64,000 nt of DNA from Drechmeria coniospora (GCF_001625195.1 NC_054390.1:9211222-9275221), one strand, 5' to 3'. Counted from the stretch's first letter, positions 42,901-55,258 are shown. Program-made: numbers and translations. The notes: a model not told the origin generated them from the sequence alone.

Positions 42901-44455
42901 CAGCTGGTAATGCTCCGCTGGTCCCTGCTTTGCCAGAACATGGAACGCGAGCGTGTCCCTTTCAAGTTTGCCTTTGTGTGCTGCTCCTCCACCACCTCTA
43001 CCTGTCCAAAAGGATGCATCTCCATTCCGCTCCACCAACAAACCCCCTGCTTCTCTTCTTCCCCCTCCCCCCTCCCCCCCCGTCGTTTCAATCGACAAAC
43101 CAGTCATGGGGTGTGTGGACGGTCCCTACCGAACGAGTAGTCGCTATTATTACTCGTGCTCTATTTTGGCATCCTTCAGCCATCCGCCCAAGCCACCACC
43201 ACCTCGGCAGACTCGACCGGACTCGCCATGTCTCGTCACCGGTACATGGCCGGGGAACGTCAAATCACTCCTCGGCACACGGTTGGCTCGATGGAATATG
43301 GAATAGGATGCCACGGCATGGGTTGGGATGGTGATGACAGGGGGGTGTACCGAGACACGGCCTCTACCCTGCCCAACTGCGCTACATGTGCACTTACGAG
43401 TTCTCCAAAGGACCCCTCGAGCGATCTCGTGTACGGGTACGGCGTTCACGCACCCGTCCGCACGCTCGTTCGCGCTCGCAGGCCCGCCACCTGTGAATAT
43501 CTCGCGCATCAAATGTCAACGGCAGTGCCCCCCCGCCCGTGCCGTCATCGCTGATCTCGCCCCCAACGCTTCGTCGTATCCGCCGCGTCGGCTCAGTTAC
43601 TCTCTACGGTTCCCAACCTTGCGGCCGAGGACCGTTCGACTCGCCGATGCAGAGATCTGTCCGTCTCGGCGTCGGCTGAGGGTGTTGAAGCCCACACGTC
43701 TAAAGGGCCGAGGCATCGAGCAAGCAAGCAAGTCGACTCTTTCTCTCCTTTCTCGCAATGTCACCACGGTACCATGTGCACCTGCGTCCACATGTACCAT
43801 GCGGATTGTTATGATGTATTGTCTGTTGATCCTGGAGTCCAGTGGCTCCATGCTCCTTCCAAGAACGGCCGCATGCACGCGGCTCACGCCTCCAGGCAGG
43901 TCGCCGATGTTAGTGTGTTAATAACGAATCCGTGTTAAGAATGTACGAGCACGACGGGTACGGAGCAAGTAAGTACGAGTACATTGCGATTCTGGGTCTC
44001 CCCGGGATGCGAGTGCAGTGTTCCTCGGAAGGAGGCGGCCCCATCACTGATACGCCTAGCTCCCGTTCCTGGATGTTAACACCGGCCAGGCCAGCGTATC
44101 CGCCCCCGGAAGAGTGCCGGGCCTTTTATCATACACGCCCCTCCAACATCTGCCGTCCTGGGGTGCCATCGGGATACAAGTACATACACCTGTCCGCGAC
44201 CTTCAAGCTCGACCGTCGTCGTACTCGCACGCATCTTTCACATCGCCATCGTCCAAACTTTTCTTCTCCTCGACCCTGCCGCCACCGCCCGAGCCGAGCC
44301 GGACAGCAACGCTGACCGCCGAGAGTGTCGACGCAGACGCACGAGGCAAGCCTGATTTACTCTCTCCCCCGTCGTTGCTCGCCTCCAGAGGAAGCAGCTC
44401 CGTGCCCGGATATTTCGAACCGTCCTGGACAAGCCTGCAAGGACATGAGCTCGTG

Positions 44456-46559
44456 ATGACCACCGCAGCGTACCCGGCCACCATGACGGAGTTGAGGGGA
44501 GATCTCGCGCACTCGAGCATGTGGTCCAACTACGGAGCCTCGACGCACTTGCCCAGCAGCCGGCTGGGGAGCGCCATGGACTCGAGCTTCCATGGCTCGT
44601 CGGCGGCGTCGTCGTCGCACGCCGCGGCTCGTCCCCGGAGTGGCCAAGTCGCCGTCGACCACCAGGCGTACCCGTACAGAGGGTACCCCCAGGACGAGTC
44701 GACGGCCTACGATCGTCACCCCAGCTTCCCGAGCCTCAAGAGAAGCTTCTCGCAAGCGGAACCGCCGGCCTACCAGGAGATCATCCAGGATCTCCGAGAC
44801 GACGGCGCGAGGTTGACGGTGAACCAGGATCACAAGCTGCTGTCCTTCCGACGCGCGCAGGACAAGTCGACGGTCGTTGACCAGCAGGGCCGCGTCGTCC
44901 AGTTTGACCTCTCGGCCCAGCTGCACGGCATGTTCTTCCTGTCGGAGATGCCCTCGGGCGCCGGCGACGGCTCGACGACGTCGATGCAGCCCGAGCTCAC
45001 GTGCTATCGCCGGAACCTGTTCCAGATCAGCGGCTCGCTGGTGATGCCGAGAGGCCAGCTGTCCGTCGTCAACGAGTCCAACGAGACGCTTCCCGTGACG
45101 AGCATGGAGGTGGCCATCTCCGCCATCGAGTCGGTTGATGGGAACCCGGTTCGTCTCATCGTCATCCCGTGGAAGACGCCGCCGCCGAACACGCCCGAGA
45201 TCGCCCAGACGCCGGACCAGGAGCCCCCGGTCGTTCCGTTGATCCCCTTCCAGGACGACGGAGCCGACGCCGACGGGGACCTCGCCGTCTATCCCGTCGG
45301 CTGGCGTCGCCTTCAGTTTCGCATGTAAGTGACGAGAGGAAACGCCCCCTCCGACGACGGGCCCGACTCTGTCTGACCTGTTGACCTGCAGAGCGACGGC
45401 GAACAACGGCCGGAGGAAGGAGCTTCAGCAGCACTTCGTCCTGCACCTGAAGGTGAACGGCACCTTGGCGGACAATTCCAAGATTGTCATGGCCGAGTCG
45501 ACGACGTCCCCCATCGTGGTGCGAGGCCGCAGCCCGCGGAACTTCCAGGCGCGAAAGGAGATCCCCCTGCTCGGCTCCAGCGCCGGCTCCAGGGGCCAGG
45601 CGCTGGTCGAAACGGGCCTCGGCGTCGTTGCGAGCGCCATGTCGGTCAAGCAAGACAAGGCGAGGTCGAGCATGGACATGCAGCAGGTGCCTCGCTCTTC
45701 CTTCACCTTCAGCCCCCCCAGGACCCAGGGCAGCACGCTGAGCTCCCTGCGATGCAAGTGAGTGCCACGCGTCGCCACCACCTCGTCCGTTGCGAGAGAC
45801 GGCCGGCTGACAGGTCGCCGCAGCACGTATCCGTCGTGGAACGCCCAAGTTCACACGTCCAGCCCGGGGGCGTACTCGTCCACGTCGATGGGAGGAGACT
45901 CGTACCCCAAGATGCCGCTCTCCGGCGGCGCGGGCTTCGGCGGCGAGCCGCAGGAGCTGCCGCTGCAGTCGTCGATGGCGCCTTCGGTGGGCTTGCCCCT
46001 GGCGAGCAGCGAGCAGGCGCACGCGCCCCTGCGGTCGCAGTACGCGTACGCGCCGTCGGCCGCTCACTTGCCCGGCAGCAGCGTCACCATCAGCCCGACG
46101 GACAGCGCGTTGAGCATACCTCGTTACGTCGACAGCAACCCCAGACCGTCCAAGAGCCCCCGGCAAGCCGGCCACCAGTCGGTGCACAGCTCGGGTTCGG
46201 CCACCAACACGGACAGCTCGTCGGACTACCGCTACGGGTCCTACCGGACCTCGAACGCCGGCGGCAGCGACGTCTCGCAAGCCCCCAGCTACACGTCGGA
46301 GTCCTCGACGACGACGAACCCGCCGTCGAGGGAGTATTACCCCGCCCCGAGCACCTGGACGACGACGGCCTCGGAATCGAGCTCGAGCCCGGCGTACGCA
46401 AGCGCCGACGCGCGGCCGTACCCCTTCTCTCACGATTCGTACAAGGGCTCGGCGGCCATTCCGCATCTCAAGCACGAGTCGGCGTCCCCTACCGTCTACG
46501 GTGCAGGCCACCGTAGCTCGTTTGACACGATGAACAACTACTCGTGGAGCGCGGCATAA
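44456..46559 (+). CDS. NDT80/PhoG-family transcription factor (vib-1/xprG-like)
   Basis: Model join(44456..45324, 45392..45757, 45824..46559), 656 residues. The family binds DNA through an s-type Ig-fold NDT80 domain. Here the domain spans about 100-345 with an RRNLFQ motif, a YPVGWRRLQFRI stretch at the exon 1/2 junction, and the hallmark ESTTSPIVVRGRSPRNFQ at 325-342. N-terminal (1-90) and C-terminal (400-656) parts are Ser/Pro-rich and disordered, as in Neurospora VIB-1 and Aspergillus XprG, which control extracellular proteases, nutrient response and incompatibility cell death. The NDT80 paralogue cannot be fixed by eye, but the overall layout favours the vib-1 branch. Introns of 67 and 66 nt have GTAAGT and GTGAGT donors with exact phases. 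The ATG at 44456 follows a long untranslated leader. Confidence 0.88.
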
Positions 46560-49298
46560 AGGGGGGGCCCTGCACCCTTGCCTGCACCTGCATGGCTTTG
46601 TACAACATCATTCTTGCTTATTTTCTTCTTCACGGCCATGACTAGGGACCTATCTCATCATTGCCGCCGGCAGAGGGGGACGAACCCGCCAAGATGGGAG
46701 GCTCGGCAGGCACGTCTTGCGAGCCGCATCTTGCGTCCATTGTGCCGTGGCAGCAGCGGGACCGATGGGCCGGCGACTGGAATGTAAATGCTGTGCTGGG
46801 TGGATCGATGGCCCCTTGGCAAGGATGTCTGCAGGCTGGCCTTGGCTTGCGGCGGGCAGCTGGGCAGCCTCCGAGGCGAGGACGACCAACCGACAGCCGA
46901 TGTGCCGGCGCAGGAAGATTTGCCTTGGCCGCTCGTCTCCAGCACACATTTCACCGTCGACTTGGCTGCGCTCTGCGACGACGCCGATGAATCGGCATTG
47001 GCCGGCCGGTGCTTGATCCGAACGCGGAACCATGGGCCTCTTTACATGTTACGGGGACGATGCTGTCTCGGCCCCGGTCCTATCTTCTCACTTCTCATCT
47101 TTACACACTACGATTATGCAAGCGGTTTATGGAAGGAAAACGGAGGAAACTTGTCGTCGTTTCACATCTTGGGCTCACCCACATAACCCACACGGACTCG
47201 GCGGGAGCCTGGGCCCCTGCTCCCCATATCTACAACTACTTACACGCCCTACTTGCAGTACATGCTTATCCTCAGGTGTACAAGCATGTAAGTAGGAGGG
47301 ACCCGCAGCAGGCGGAGGAGCTCGCCGTTCGGAGGTTCCACCATCGAGGAAGGGCCTCAAGGGTTTTCGATGAAGTCGGGCAAATGGCGTGAGGTGGGGG
47401 TGGGGGGCTGAGTGCTTGAGGACGACAGATAAGCCGAGTGCGTGTGGCACGATTGACGAGACATTGGCAATTTGACGATGACGGGCGCGCTTTTTTATCA
47501 CCATTCTTTCTTCGCTTGGGCGGATCAGTCGTTGAATCAATCAATCTATGGAATGAATGTACAGTACGACTAGGCGAGGCGGCAGGGCACTTACAGCACG
47601 GCACGGTGATGAGGAACTTTTTTCACTTTTTGATCTTTCTCCCCCACTCTACAGTACCCGCGTGTGCATGTGCATGTGCACTTGGACCGTTCACCTTGCA
47701 TTGCACTCCGTACGTGTACTTACATGAAGGGTTATATCGAAAGGAGTTGGGATGCGGCCTTTCGCGAAGTTCATCTTTGGCTTGCAGCAATATCCGCTCA
47801 CAACGTACAGTATGGCTTCCCGTCACAGCACGAACCCTAGCTACAGACACCACGAGTGCTGTAGTGAAGTGACGTGAGCTGTCATGAGGATTTGTCCACC
47901 GTCATCTAGTTGAACGCACAGCTTCGAGGGTGGCGACGTATCGAGACTCATACTCGTACAGCAAGTACAGCACAGCACAGTACTACATGCATTACAGCAC
48001 TTCCACCTGCAGACCTGAGGCCAAGACGGCTCGTGCCATGGATCCTCTTCTCTACCACCCACTCCGCATTCCTTGGCGTATCTTTCGCCGTCTGGTTCGT
48101 CGTCTGGTTCGTCATCATCGGTCCTTGACCTGAGTGACTCTCCCCGGGCGAGCGCTCGGGACAAAGTACTGTAATACAGTACTGTAATACAGCACCGTTA
48201 TACATGCAAGTACATGCAAGTGTGCTCCGTACAGCAAGGACAATGCATGCATATACTGGTATATGCAAGTACAGAGTATCCCTGGTATTACTTGTACTTA
48301 CAGTACAGCAGGTACCTGCTTGGCTTCAAGAGTACATTAAGTAAGTACATGCTAGTACATGTACCCCCAAGCAGGCGTAAGCAGGCCAAGATGACCAGAG
48401 CAGGTCCAGGAGCAGGAACGGGGTCGGGGCAGGTGACACTTGCCTCCGCGATCCGCACCCCGCACGCAGGCTCCTCTTTTAATTTCCGAGTGACGGTGGG
48501 ATGAATGATTCGAATCCTCAGTCGTACGAGTTCATGTACTTATATGTACTTGCGTGTACACGTAAAGTCCGGAGTACTGCACTGTACTTACACCTATTAC
48601 TTACCTACCAATATCGGGTACTGTTATCGCCAACTGCAGCACAGTACAAGCGTTTGGTGTACATGTGCATGGAAGTGCATGGAAGTGCACTACGGAATAC
48701 ACGGTACGGAGTACTACGTACAAGATACAGTCATACAGTGCTTAGAACACTACTGGTACTGTCGGTGAGCAAGTAATACCTGTACCGAACACACACAAGT
48801 TCACATCAATTTCATGGTCAAAGTGCATCACCTCGATCTTCGGCTTGGCCAGTGGCCACGGCAAGACCAGCGTACAGGAGCAAGGTTCGAAACAAGAACG
48901 ACAAAGAGTTGTCGTTGAAGGCTTCATTTGACAGACAGGGAGCCTTTCAACGCGGTGCCGCTGGCTCATGAGATCCATCCATCCACCGAGTGAGACACAT
49001 CAGCCGAGCCGAGGCGCCAGCGCTATGGCATCCCAACCAACCGAGCTCGAACCGCAGACGACGTCACTTTTCCGCATTCACCCACTTGTACGCAACTCGA
49101 GTCTGCTGCTCGCGACCCAGACGGACGTGTGACCACAGCTGCCGCATCCGTTTGCTCGTCATTGCATCGTCTCGTCTAGCTGCATCTCACCCAGATGATT
49201 GACCTCTCGCATCCATGACACATTGTGCTGGTCGATCTTGAGATCCTCCGCCAGAAGATCCTCCGTCTCGGAACGGTCAGGCAGTTGTGCGACACAGC
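46560..49298. other. Intergenic, no gene supported
   Basis: 3' flank of the NDT80-family gene, GC-rich to about 47400, then mixed. 47690-48780 is rich in GTAC motifs. The last 500 bp are upstream of the AMACR gene and are ordinary. Confidence 0.5.
47690..48780. repeat. GTAC-rich island
   Basis: Contains a short duplication (AGTACTGTAATAC twice, 48164-48190) and CATGCAAGTACATGCAAGT words. It is less dense between 47750 and 47950. Confidence 0.55.
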
Positions 49299-50575
49299 AT
49301 GGCGACCGGGCCTCCTCCTCTCAGGGGCATCAAGGTCGTCGAGTTTGCCGGCCTGGCACCAGGTACTCATGCCATCAGCGGCCCGCCTGCCATAGCTTCG
49401 CTGACTCGTCGGGTCCAGGTCCCTTTGCGGGTCTTCTCCTCGCCGACGCTGGTGCGACGGTTCTCCGCATCGATCGCCCGCCGGCTGATGTCGTGTCCCC
49501 GCCGGCGCAGGACATGCTCACGAGGCACAAGGCCTCCGTCGCCGTCGACATCAAGTCACCGCGGGGCGCGGCGCTCATCCGAGAGCTCGTCGCCCGGGAC
49601 GTCGATGTCCTGATCGACCCCTTTCGACCCGGCGTCCTCGAGAAGGCCGGTCTTGGGCCCGACGTCCTGCTTGAGCGGAACCCGCGGCTCATCTACGGCC
49701 GCTTGACGGGCTTCCGCAGAGACGGCCGGTACCGCGACATGGCCGGCCACGACATCAACTACCTCGCCGTCTCCGGCGCCCTCGGCCTTCTCGGCAGGGA
49801 GGCCGACACGCCGCACCCGCCGGCGAACTTGCTGGCCGACTTCGCCGGCGGCGGCGCCACGCTCTTCCAGGCCATCCTGCTCGCCTTGCTCTCCCGCCAG
49901 ACCACCGGCCGCGGACAGGTGGTCGAGGCCAACATGGTCGACGGCGCCAGCTACCTGGCCACCTTTCCGCGTCTCCTGCTCAAGACGCCCCTCGGCAGCC
50001 GTGGGCGTGGACGGAACCTTCTCGACGGCGGCTGCCCTTACTACGATACGTACGCCACCAAGGATGGCAAGTACATGTCGGTCGGCGCCCTCGAACCGCC
50101 CTTCTTCGACGCCCTGGTAAACGGCCTCGGCCTCGGCGGTCGCGGTTGGGAGCACAGGCGCTACGACCCGGACGAGTGGCCCGAGCTGCGTCGCGCCTTC
50201 GTCGATGCCTTCCGTCGCAAGACCCGCACCGAGTGGGAGCTCGTCTTCGACGGCACCGATGCCTGTTGCCTCCCCGTCCTCGACTATCACGAGCTCGAAA
50301 CGGACCCGGCGCGAGAGGGCGACCAGAGACCGGCGGTGACGCTGCGCAAAACGCCCTGCCTCGCCATCAAGCGGCTGGGCCATGACGCTCCCGGCGACCC
50401 CGCCACGTACGGGCAAGGCCCCGGTGTCGAGGGAGACGGCTATACCGGTGCCGCCTTGGCACCTGGCGACGGTGCCGAAGCCGTGCTCGCAAGCTGGCTG
50501 GGCTGGACACGAGGGAGGGAATATGTCGTGTCCGGGGGTGCCTTTGCCTTGAACAAAGCTGCTCCCAGGTTATGA
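49299..50575 (+). CDS. Alpha-methylacyl-CoA racemase (class III CoA-transferase family)
   Basis: Model join(49299..49362, 49419..50575), 406 residues. AMACR interconverts R and S 2-methylacyl-CoA esters, feeding branched-chain acyl-CoAs into beta-oxidation in peroxisomes or mitochondria. The family signature is present: a V-E-F-A-G-L-A-P-G-PFAG N-terminus spanning the intron, D40-R41 in the CoA-binding region, His132 in GHDINY and Asp162 in LLADFAGGG. The His-Asp distance of 30 residues equals that of the characterised racemase (H122/D152 in human). This argues for racemase rather than CoA-transferase. The 56-nt intron (GTACTC donor, GCTGAC branch, TCCAG) joins in phase. No C-terminal PTS1 is present (the protein ends APRL). 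Convergent with vps1, 427 bp apart. Confidence 0.92.
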
Positions 50576-51002
50576 CCGAAAATGTGCACATCGACACCGT
50601 GTGACACGTATTGCCTCCAGCTCGAGGTCTTCTTGGCTCCAAGTGATCCGTCACGCGGTCCTTGCGTCCTTCCGACACGCACGCGATACCAGCACGTCTC
50701 GCCCGGCAATCGAGTAAATCGCTTCTCCTTCTAACGACTATCTGCTTAAACGCGCGATACAAAGTCATGCGCCTGCGGCGCACCTCCCGAATCAATCCCC
50801 CTGTATGTGCATGCCCAACCCTGCTGCAGCAGGTCGACATCTAGCTTTCTGCGCGAAAAAAAACAATACTTGATCTCCTGTTCTAAACCCTGTAACCCTC
50901 GCGCGTGGTATCGAAAAGGATACGGGTGAGAGCCTCCAGGCCGGCCGCCCACCCCCTCCCGCCTGGGATCCGGCAGCTTCTCCAGATCCGAGAATGCTTC
51001 TA
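50576..51002. other. Convergent 3' gap between AMACR and vps1
   Basis: 427 bp holding the two 3' UTRs. An A-run at 50856-50863 and AT-rich stretches could serve as polyadenylation signals. No gene. Confidence 0.5.
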
Positions 51003-53471
51003 TTACTGGACTTGGCTGACAATCTCACTGGCCTTGCCGAGCGACTCGACCATCTGCTGGCACTCCTTCCGCCTGCGGATGGTGAAATCACTCTCCTTCA
51101 GCAAATCGTCAAGCGTGTCCGTTCGGTACATGTTCTCGAGCAACTCGCGTTGCATTTCATCCTTGGTGAACCTGCCAATGTCCGTCAGCGATGCTACAAT
51201 ACCGTGCGCGGGGCCCGACGGGGTCGGACATACTGGACAAGGGTAAGCATGATGGCCTTGGGAACCATGTCGATCATGGTGCGTCGGACAATGTTGTAGT
51301 AGGAGGAGATGAGCAGCTCTGCGACCAGTCATTAGCCTAGGCCAAGGATGAGACCTCGACGGAGCACGCACTGATGACTTCCACCTCGATGTTCTCACGC
51401 TCGGAGAGGTTGCCGGAAGCCTTGAGGGTCGGCGGCGGAGCTTCCATGGCGGCCGCCTTCTTCTTGTTCTTGGCCGCGAAGAAGCTGCCGAAGAAGCCCC
51501 CGTTTCCGATGCTGTCTATCTCGGGAACCGAGGGGCTCGTGGTCCTGGCTGGCGGGGCGGCCGCGTGCGGAAGGGGTTTGCCCGTCTTCGGATCGACCTG
51601 CACCGGCTTCGACGGGTTGTGACGCTCGTTGACAATGGCCATGGCCTCGACGCGCACGTTAGCGACATTTCCGTCAACCTGCAAATGGCGGATCCAGACT
51701 TACCCGGTGTCCGTTCAGGAAGTCGGGGTGGCCCGTGTTGACGTAGCAAGCCTCCATGGAGACGAGATCCCTGACGAGCTTGTTCGTGGGCTCCATGGCC
51801 TTCTTGAAGAAGGCGATGACGACGCCGTGCATCTTCTCCTTCAGCGAAGGGTACCGACGATAGAGCTGCTTGCCGAGAAGCTGGGACAGTATCCGCACCA
51901 GCTCGTCGTAGACGAGCGAGACGCACTTCAAGCTCGGGTCCTCGAGGCGCTTGATCTGCTGCTTGACGATCAGCTCAAAGGCCGTGGTGCCGACAAACAG
52001 CGCAGGCGAGGAGCCCGACGAGTTGTAGAGGATGGTGCGGATGTCGACATCCTTGACGACGTCGAAGGGATCGATGGCCTTGACGCCGTTGGAATACAGC
52101 TCGTGGAAGACGAAGCTGATGCGGGCACCGCCGGAAAGCTCCGTGCTGGAGAGCTCCGTGTTGTTGCCGTCGAGCACGGTGCGCCACTCGTTGGTGAACT
52201 CGGTGATGATGTTCAGCACAATGTTCGCGCTGTTGCCCAGCATCGACGGGCCGAGGCTTTCGAGCTCCGTGGTGTACTTCTGCAGCGAGCTCGAGATGCG
52301 GGCCTTGATGTCCGGGAGCGTCTGCTTGATGTGCATCATGAGGATGAGGTTGAGCTTCCGCGCGAGGTACGGGGTTCCGCAGTAGGAGCTCTTGTTCCGG
52401 TAGGCCTTGTGGTTGTCGAAGAAGCTCTTCTCGGCGTCGAGGGCGGCCTGGATGGCCTTCTTGTTATCGATGTCGCGCTGGCCACGGTTGACGACGGGGA
52501 CGTACCCCAACCGCAGGGGGATGACGCGGTTGGAGAGGATGTCGATGACGTCGGTTCCCTCGTCCATCAAGTCCACCTTGGTGAGGACGCCGATGGTCCT
52601 CTGGCCCTCGGGATCGACCTCGCGGGCGAGCTTCAAGCCGTCCGAGTTGGCCAGGTCAATGTTGGCGGCCGTGACGGCGAGCACGATGGCGTTGGATTTG
52701 CCAATGTACTTGAGGACCATCTCGCGGATCTGCCGCTCGATGTCGCGCGGCTGGTCTCCGACGGGCACCTTGGTCAGGCCGGGCAGGTCGACGAGGGTCA
52801 GGGTGAGGACGTTGGGGGAGTAGATGCGCAGGTTGATGGGCGCCGGAGAGATGCCGGCGTTCTTGCCCACCTTGGCGTCCGTCTCGCGGGCGATCTCGTC
52901 TCGGATCTTGTGGAAATCATGGAACTTTTGGCCGGGTATGTGGAGGAACTCTCCCCACTCGTCCACGTTGGCAGCCTTGTCGTTGGCCGTGGAGATGTCA
53001 TCCTGCTTGACGCCGTTGGCCTGGGGCGGGCGGTTGATGAGCTGCAGGACGAGCGGACGTCGGGTGCAGATGCCGGCACCTCGCGGCAGGCTGCGTCGAG
53101 CAACGTCAGCTCACGGCGCCTCTCTCGCCGAGGAGCGGATTGCGGGCCACTCACAAGTCACGGCCGACGATGTTTTCCAGCACCGAGCTCTTTCCGCTGG
53201 ACTGGCTGCCGACGACGGCGATTTGCGGCAGGTCGATGGGGTTGTTGACGCCGACGGTGGCGAAGACGTCCTGGAGCTTGTTGACGAGCCTGCGGCCGCG
53301 GCGTTAGCGTGCCCCCTCGGGCCCGTTTCCTTGATGACGAGGAGGAGCATACTGGATGAGGGCGGGATCCGAGATGCCGCCCGGCGTGGCCAGGCTGTTC
53401 GGGTTTAGGGTCATGGCGTCGGTCGACGACGTGCTCTTTCTGCGGGCGGATTCTGACGAAACTCGACTCAT
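51003..53471 (-). CDS. vps1: Dynamin-like GTPase Vps1
   Basis: Model on minus with six exons: 53471..53353, 53289..53155, 53090..51704, 51645..51372, 51318..51234, 51171..51003; 722 residues. Vps1 is the large GTPase for vacuolar sorting, endosomal traffic and peroxisome fission. The P-loop GSQSSGKS is at 67-74, followed by the G3 DLPG and G4 TKVD motifs, the dynamin middle domain with the [15 protein letters not shown] motif, a Pro/Ala/Lys-rich insert in exon 4, and a C-terminal GED (exons 5-6) rich in charged helices. The N-terminus includes [12 protein letters not shown], typical of Vps1 rather than Dnm1. All five introns (63, 64, 58, 53 and 62 nt) have GT(G/A) donors and AG acceptors with exact phase. 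Intron 3 (51646-51703) contains an earlier AG that would give a 25-nt intron; the GCTAAC branch supports the longer form. Confidence 0.95.
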
Positions 53472-54049
53472 GGGGACAGCTTACGACCGGCGTGACGGCG
53501 CAGGACGATGACCGCGGTGGATTGTGGTGTTTTCCTCGGTCGTACGACGACGAGTTGCGAGGGGGGCCGGACGAGGAAGGGGTCCGTCGTTTGCACTCGC
53601 GCGAACGGGTCGTGGGTGAGAATCTCCTGAACCAGGCTCGCGAGCAAGGCGGTCTCGCTTCGGAGGAGCAGGAGGAGCAAGGGGAGCACGATTGCGGGCG
53701 CTTTCTGGACGAATCGTTCCTCTCGATGCGGAACGGGGAGGTGGGATGGCGATGAGGAGCGAGAGCGTGATGCAGCTGGAAGGGGTTGCTTGTGATGTTT
53801 CGTTGTTTACGAGCAACCAAGGTCATGAATCTGGCTCGCTGGATGCCATTTGGCCATGTGCTTCACGAGCCCAAGCGTGGCGCTAAAAGTTGCGTCGCTG
53901 CCCGGGGTGGGTATCGACAAGCCACAGGTGGCGGAACCCCCCCCCGCTGCCCGCCGGCAGATGATTGGTCGGGCCAGCTCCTGGCTGGGGCGTTGCCTCG
54001 TTGAACAAAGGACGTTGACTCGCTCGCTAGCAGCTTTCCTACGGAGCCT

Positions 54050-54640
54050 CGGAGGACGAGTACGGGTACTGGTACGGAGGAAGGGTACAAGTAAAGAGCA
54101 CAGAATACAGGTTCCTTGCCTTGGGGAGTACTCCGTACTACATCTACGTACGCTGTAAGTACGGAACGTGTGCTTGATGTACATGCACGTGGCGATACGG
54201 AAAGCTTCCAAGTACTATCCGTAGGCGTTGTGGATGATGTATCAGCACATGTACAAGTACAAGTACTGGTGTCTAACACTGGAGTAGAGCACTGTAGAGT
54301 ACTGTATACCTAGGTAGTAGTAGAGTCAGTTGTAGTAGTAGAGTCAGCTAACAAAAATGACGATTCAGTTTTTGTAGCGCTACTCCTACAAATTGAATCG
54401 ACATTTTTGCCATCCCACTGTACTGTACCTAGTAGGTAGAGTAGAGTTCTGTAGAGTACTGTACTGAGTACTAGTAAGTAGTAGAGTGCTGTAGAGTACT
54501 GAGTACTAGTAAGTAGTACAGTGCTGTAGAGTACTGCAGAGTACTGAGTACTAGTAAGTAGTAGAGTGCTGTAGAGTATTACTGCAGAGCACTGTATTGT
54601 ACATCTACTGCAGGTAGTGTCCTTGCACTCCGTATGTGTA
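54050..54640. repeat. GTAC-rich island with degenerate GTAGAGTACT repeats
   Basis: From 54421 to 54600 a unit of roughly 35-45 bp recurs three times. It contains CTAGTAAGTAG (CTAG at 54471, 54506, 54551) and (G/C)AG(A/T)GCTGTAGAGTACT words. Confidence 0.65.
54353..54408. repeat. Imperfect inverted repeat (hairpin), about 24-bp arms
   Basis: Arms 54353-54377 and 54386-54408 pair with one mismatch and a two-base bulge around a short loop. The left arm begins AAAAATGACGATTCA and the right arm ends TGAATCGACATTTTT. It could be a foldback remnant or a structured RNA element. Confidence 0.75.
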
Positions 54641-55039
54641 CTATTATACCTCGATCTCGATTAGTTGGTGCCTGGAACTCCTTGCTCTGCCACTTACAGC
54701 GCATCCGCCAATGCACTGCCATTTCCCTATCGCGGATGCCTGGCAGAGGCAGACAACGAGCTGACGAGGCGGGACTCTGTGCAAGGCAACTGCATCAGGC
54801 ATGTTTCGTACGTCGACGACGGGTTGACGTGCCTGCTTAGTACTTGCTTATTGCAAAGTCCTTGGCCCCCAGAGAGCGCTCGCCAGTCGCCGCTCGAGAA
54901 GAAGACACGGCGTGAGACAGACTGCGCTGCCCCGTTGATGTCCTTGGGCCAGCCCATCTGACGACGTGATGGAACGCTGAAGTGGAAGCCCAGCGACGGT
55001 TTTCCCTTTGGCGAGATGGCAAATCCCATCGATCAACCG

Positions 55040-55258
55040 TGGTGGGAGATGGTGGGTGATGGTGGGTGATGGTGGGTGATGGTGGGTGGTGGTGGGTGAT
55101 GGTGGTGATGGTGGGTGATGGTGGTGATGGTGGGTGATGGTGGTGATGGTGGGTGATGGTGGTGATGGTGGGTGATGGTGGTGATGGTGGGTGATGGTGG
55201 TGATGGTGGGTGATGGTGGTGATGGTGGGTGATGGTGGTGATGGTGGGTGGTGGTGGT
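55040..55258. repeat. GGTGGGTGAT/GGTGGTGAT minisatellite
   Basis: Starts as about four 10-bp GGTGGGTGAT units, then becomes an alternating 19-bp unit (GGTGGTGAT plus GGTGGGTGAT) repeated about eight times. On minus it gives His/Pro/Thr-rich open frames that are simple-sequence artefacts. Confidence 0.92.

Larger units (their letters stand above)
31267..44455. other. 13-kb region without a supported gene
   Basis: The longest gene-free stretch here. Its parts are: 31267-33580 mixed sequence; 33580-35660 GTAC-rich with a 13-bp minisatellite; 35660-36530 GC-rich with G/C homopolymers; 36530-37075 GTAC-rich; 37080-38690 GC-rich with open frames on both strands (the largest 37195-38238 minus) but no domain; 38690-41310 GTAC-rich; 41310-42370 GC-rich; 42370-42900 GTAC-rich; 42900-44455 the probable promoter and 5' UTR of the NDT80-family gene. 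Confidence 0.5.

Noticed and set aside
31267..44455. Old transposon or subtelomeric block as explanation of the gene-free region
   Set aside because: No transposase, reverse transcriptase, LTR, telomere repeat or RIP-like AT-rich DNA seen.
51679..51703. 25-nt intron in vps1 ending at the first AG
   Set aside because: Too short for fungal splicing; the 58-nt version (51646-51703) has a GCTAAC branch and restores the conserved AMAIVNERH sequence.
51629..53248. 539-codon plus-strand frame opposite vps1
   Set aside because: Antisense shadow; the minus strand encodes the dynamin GTPase with all motifs and introns.
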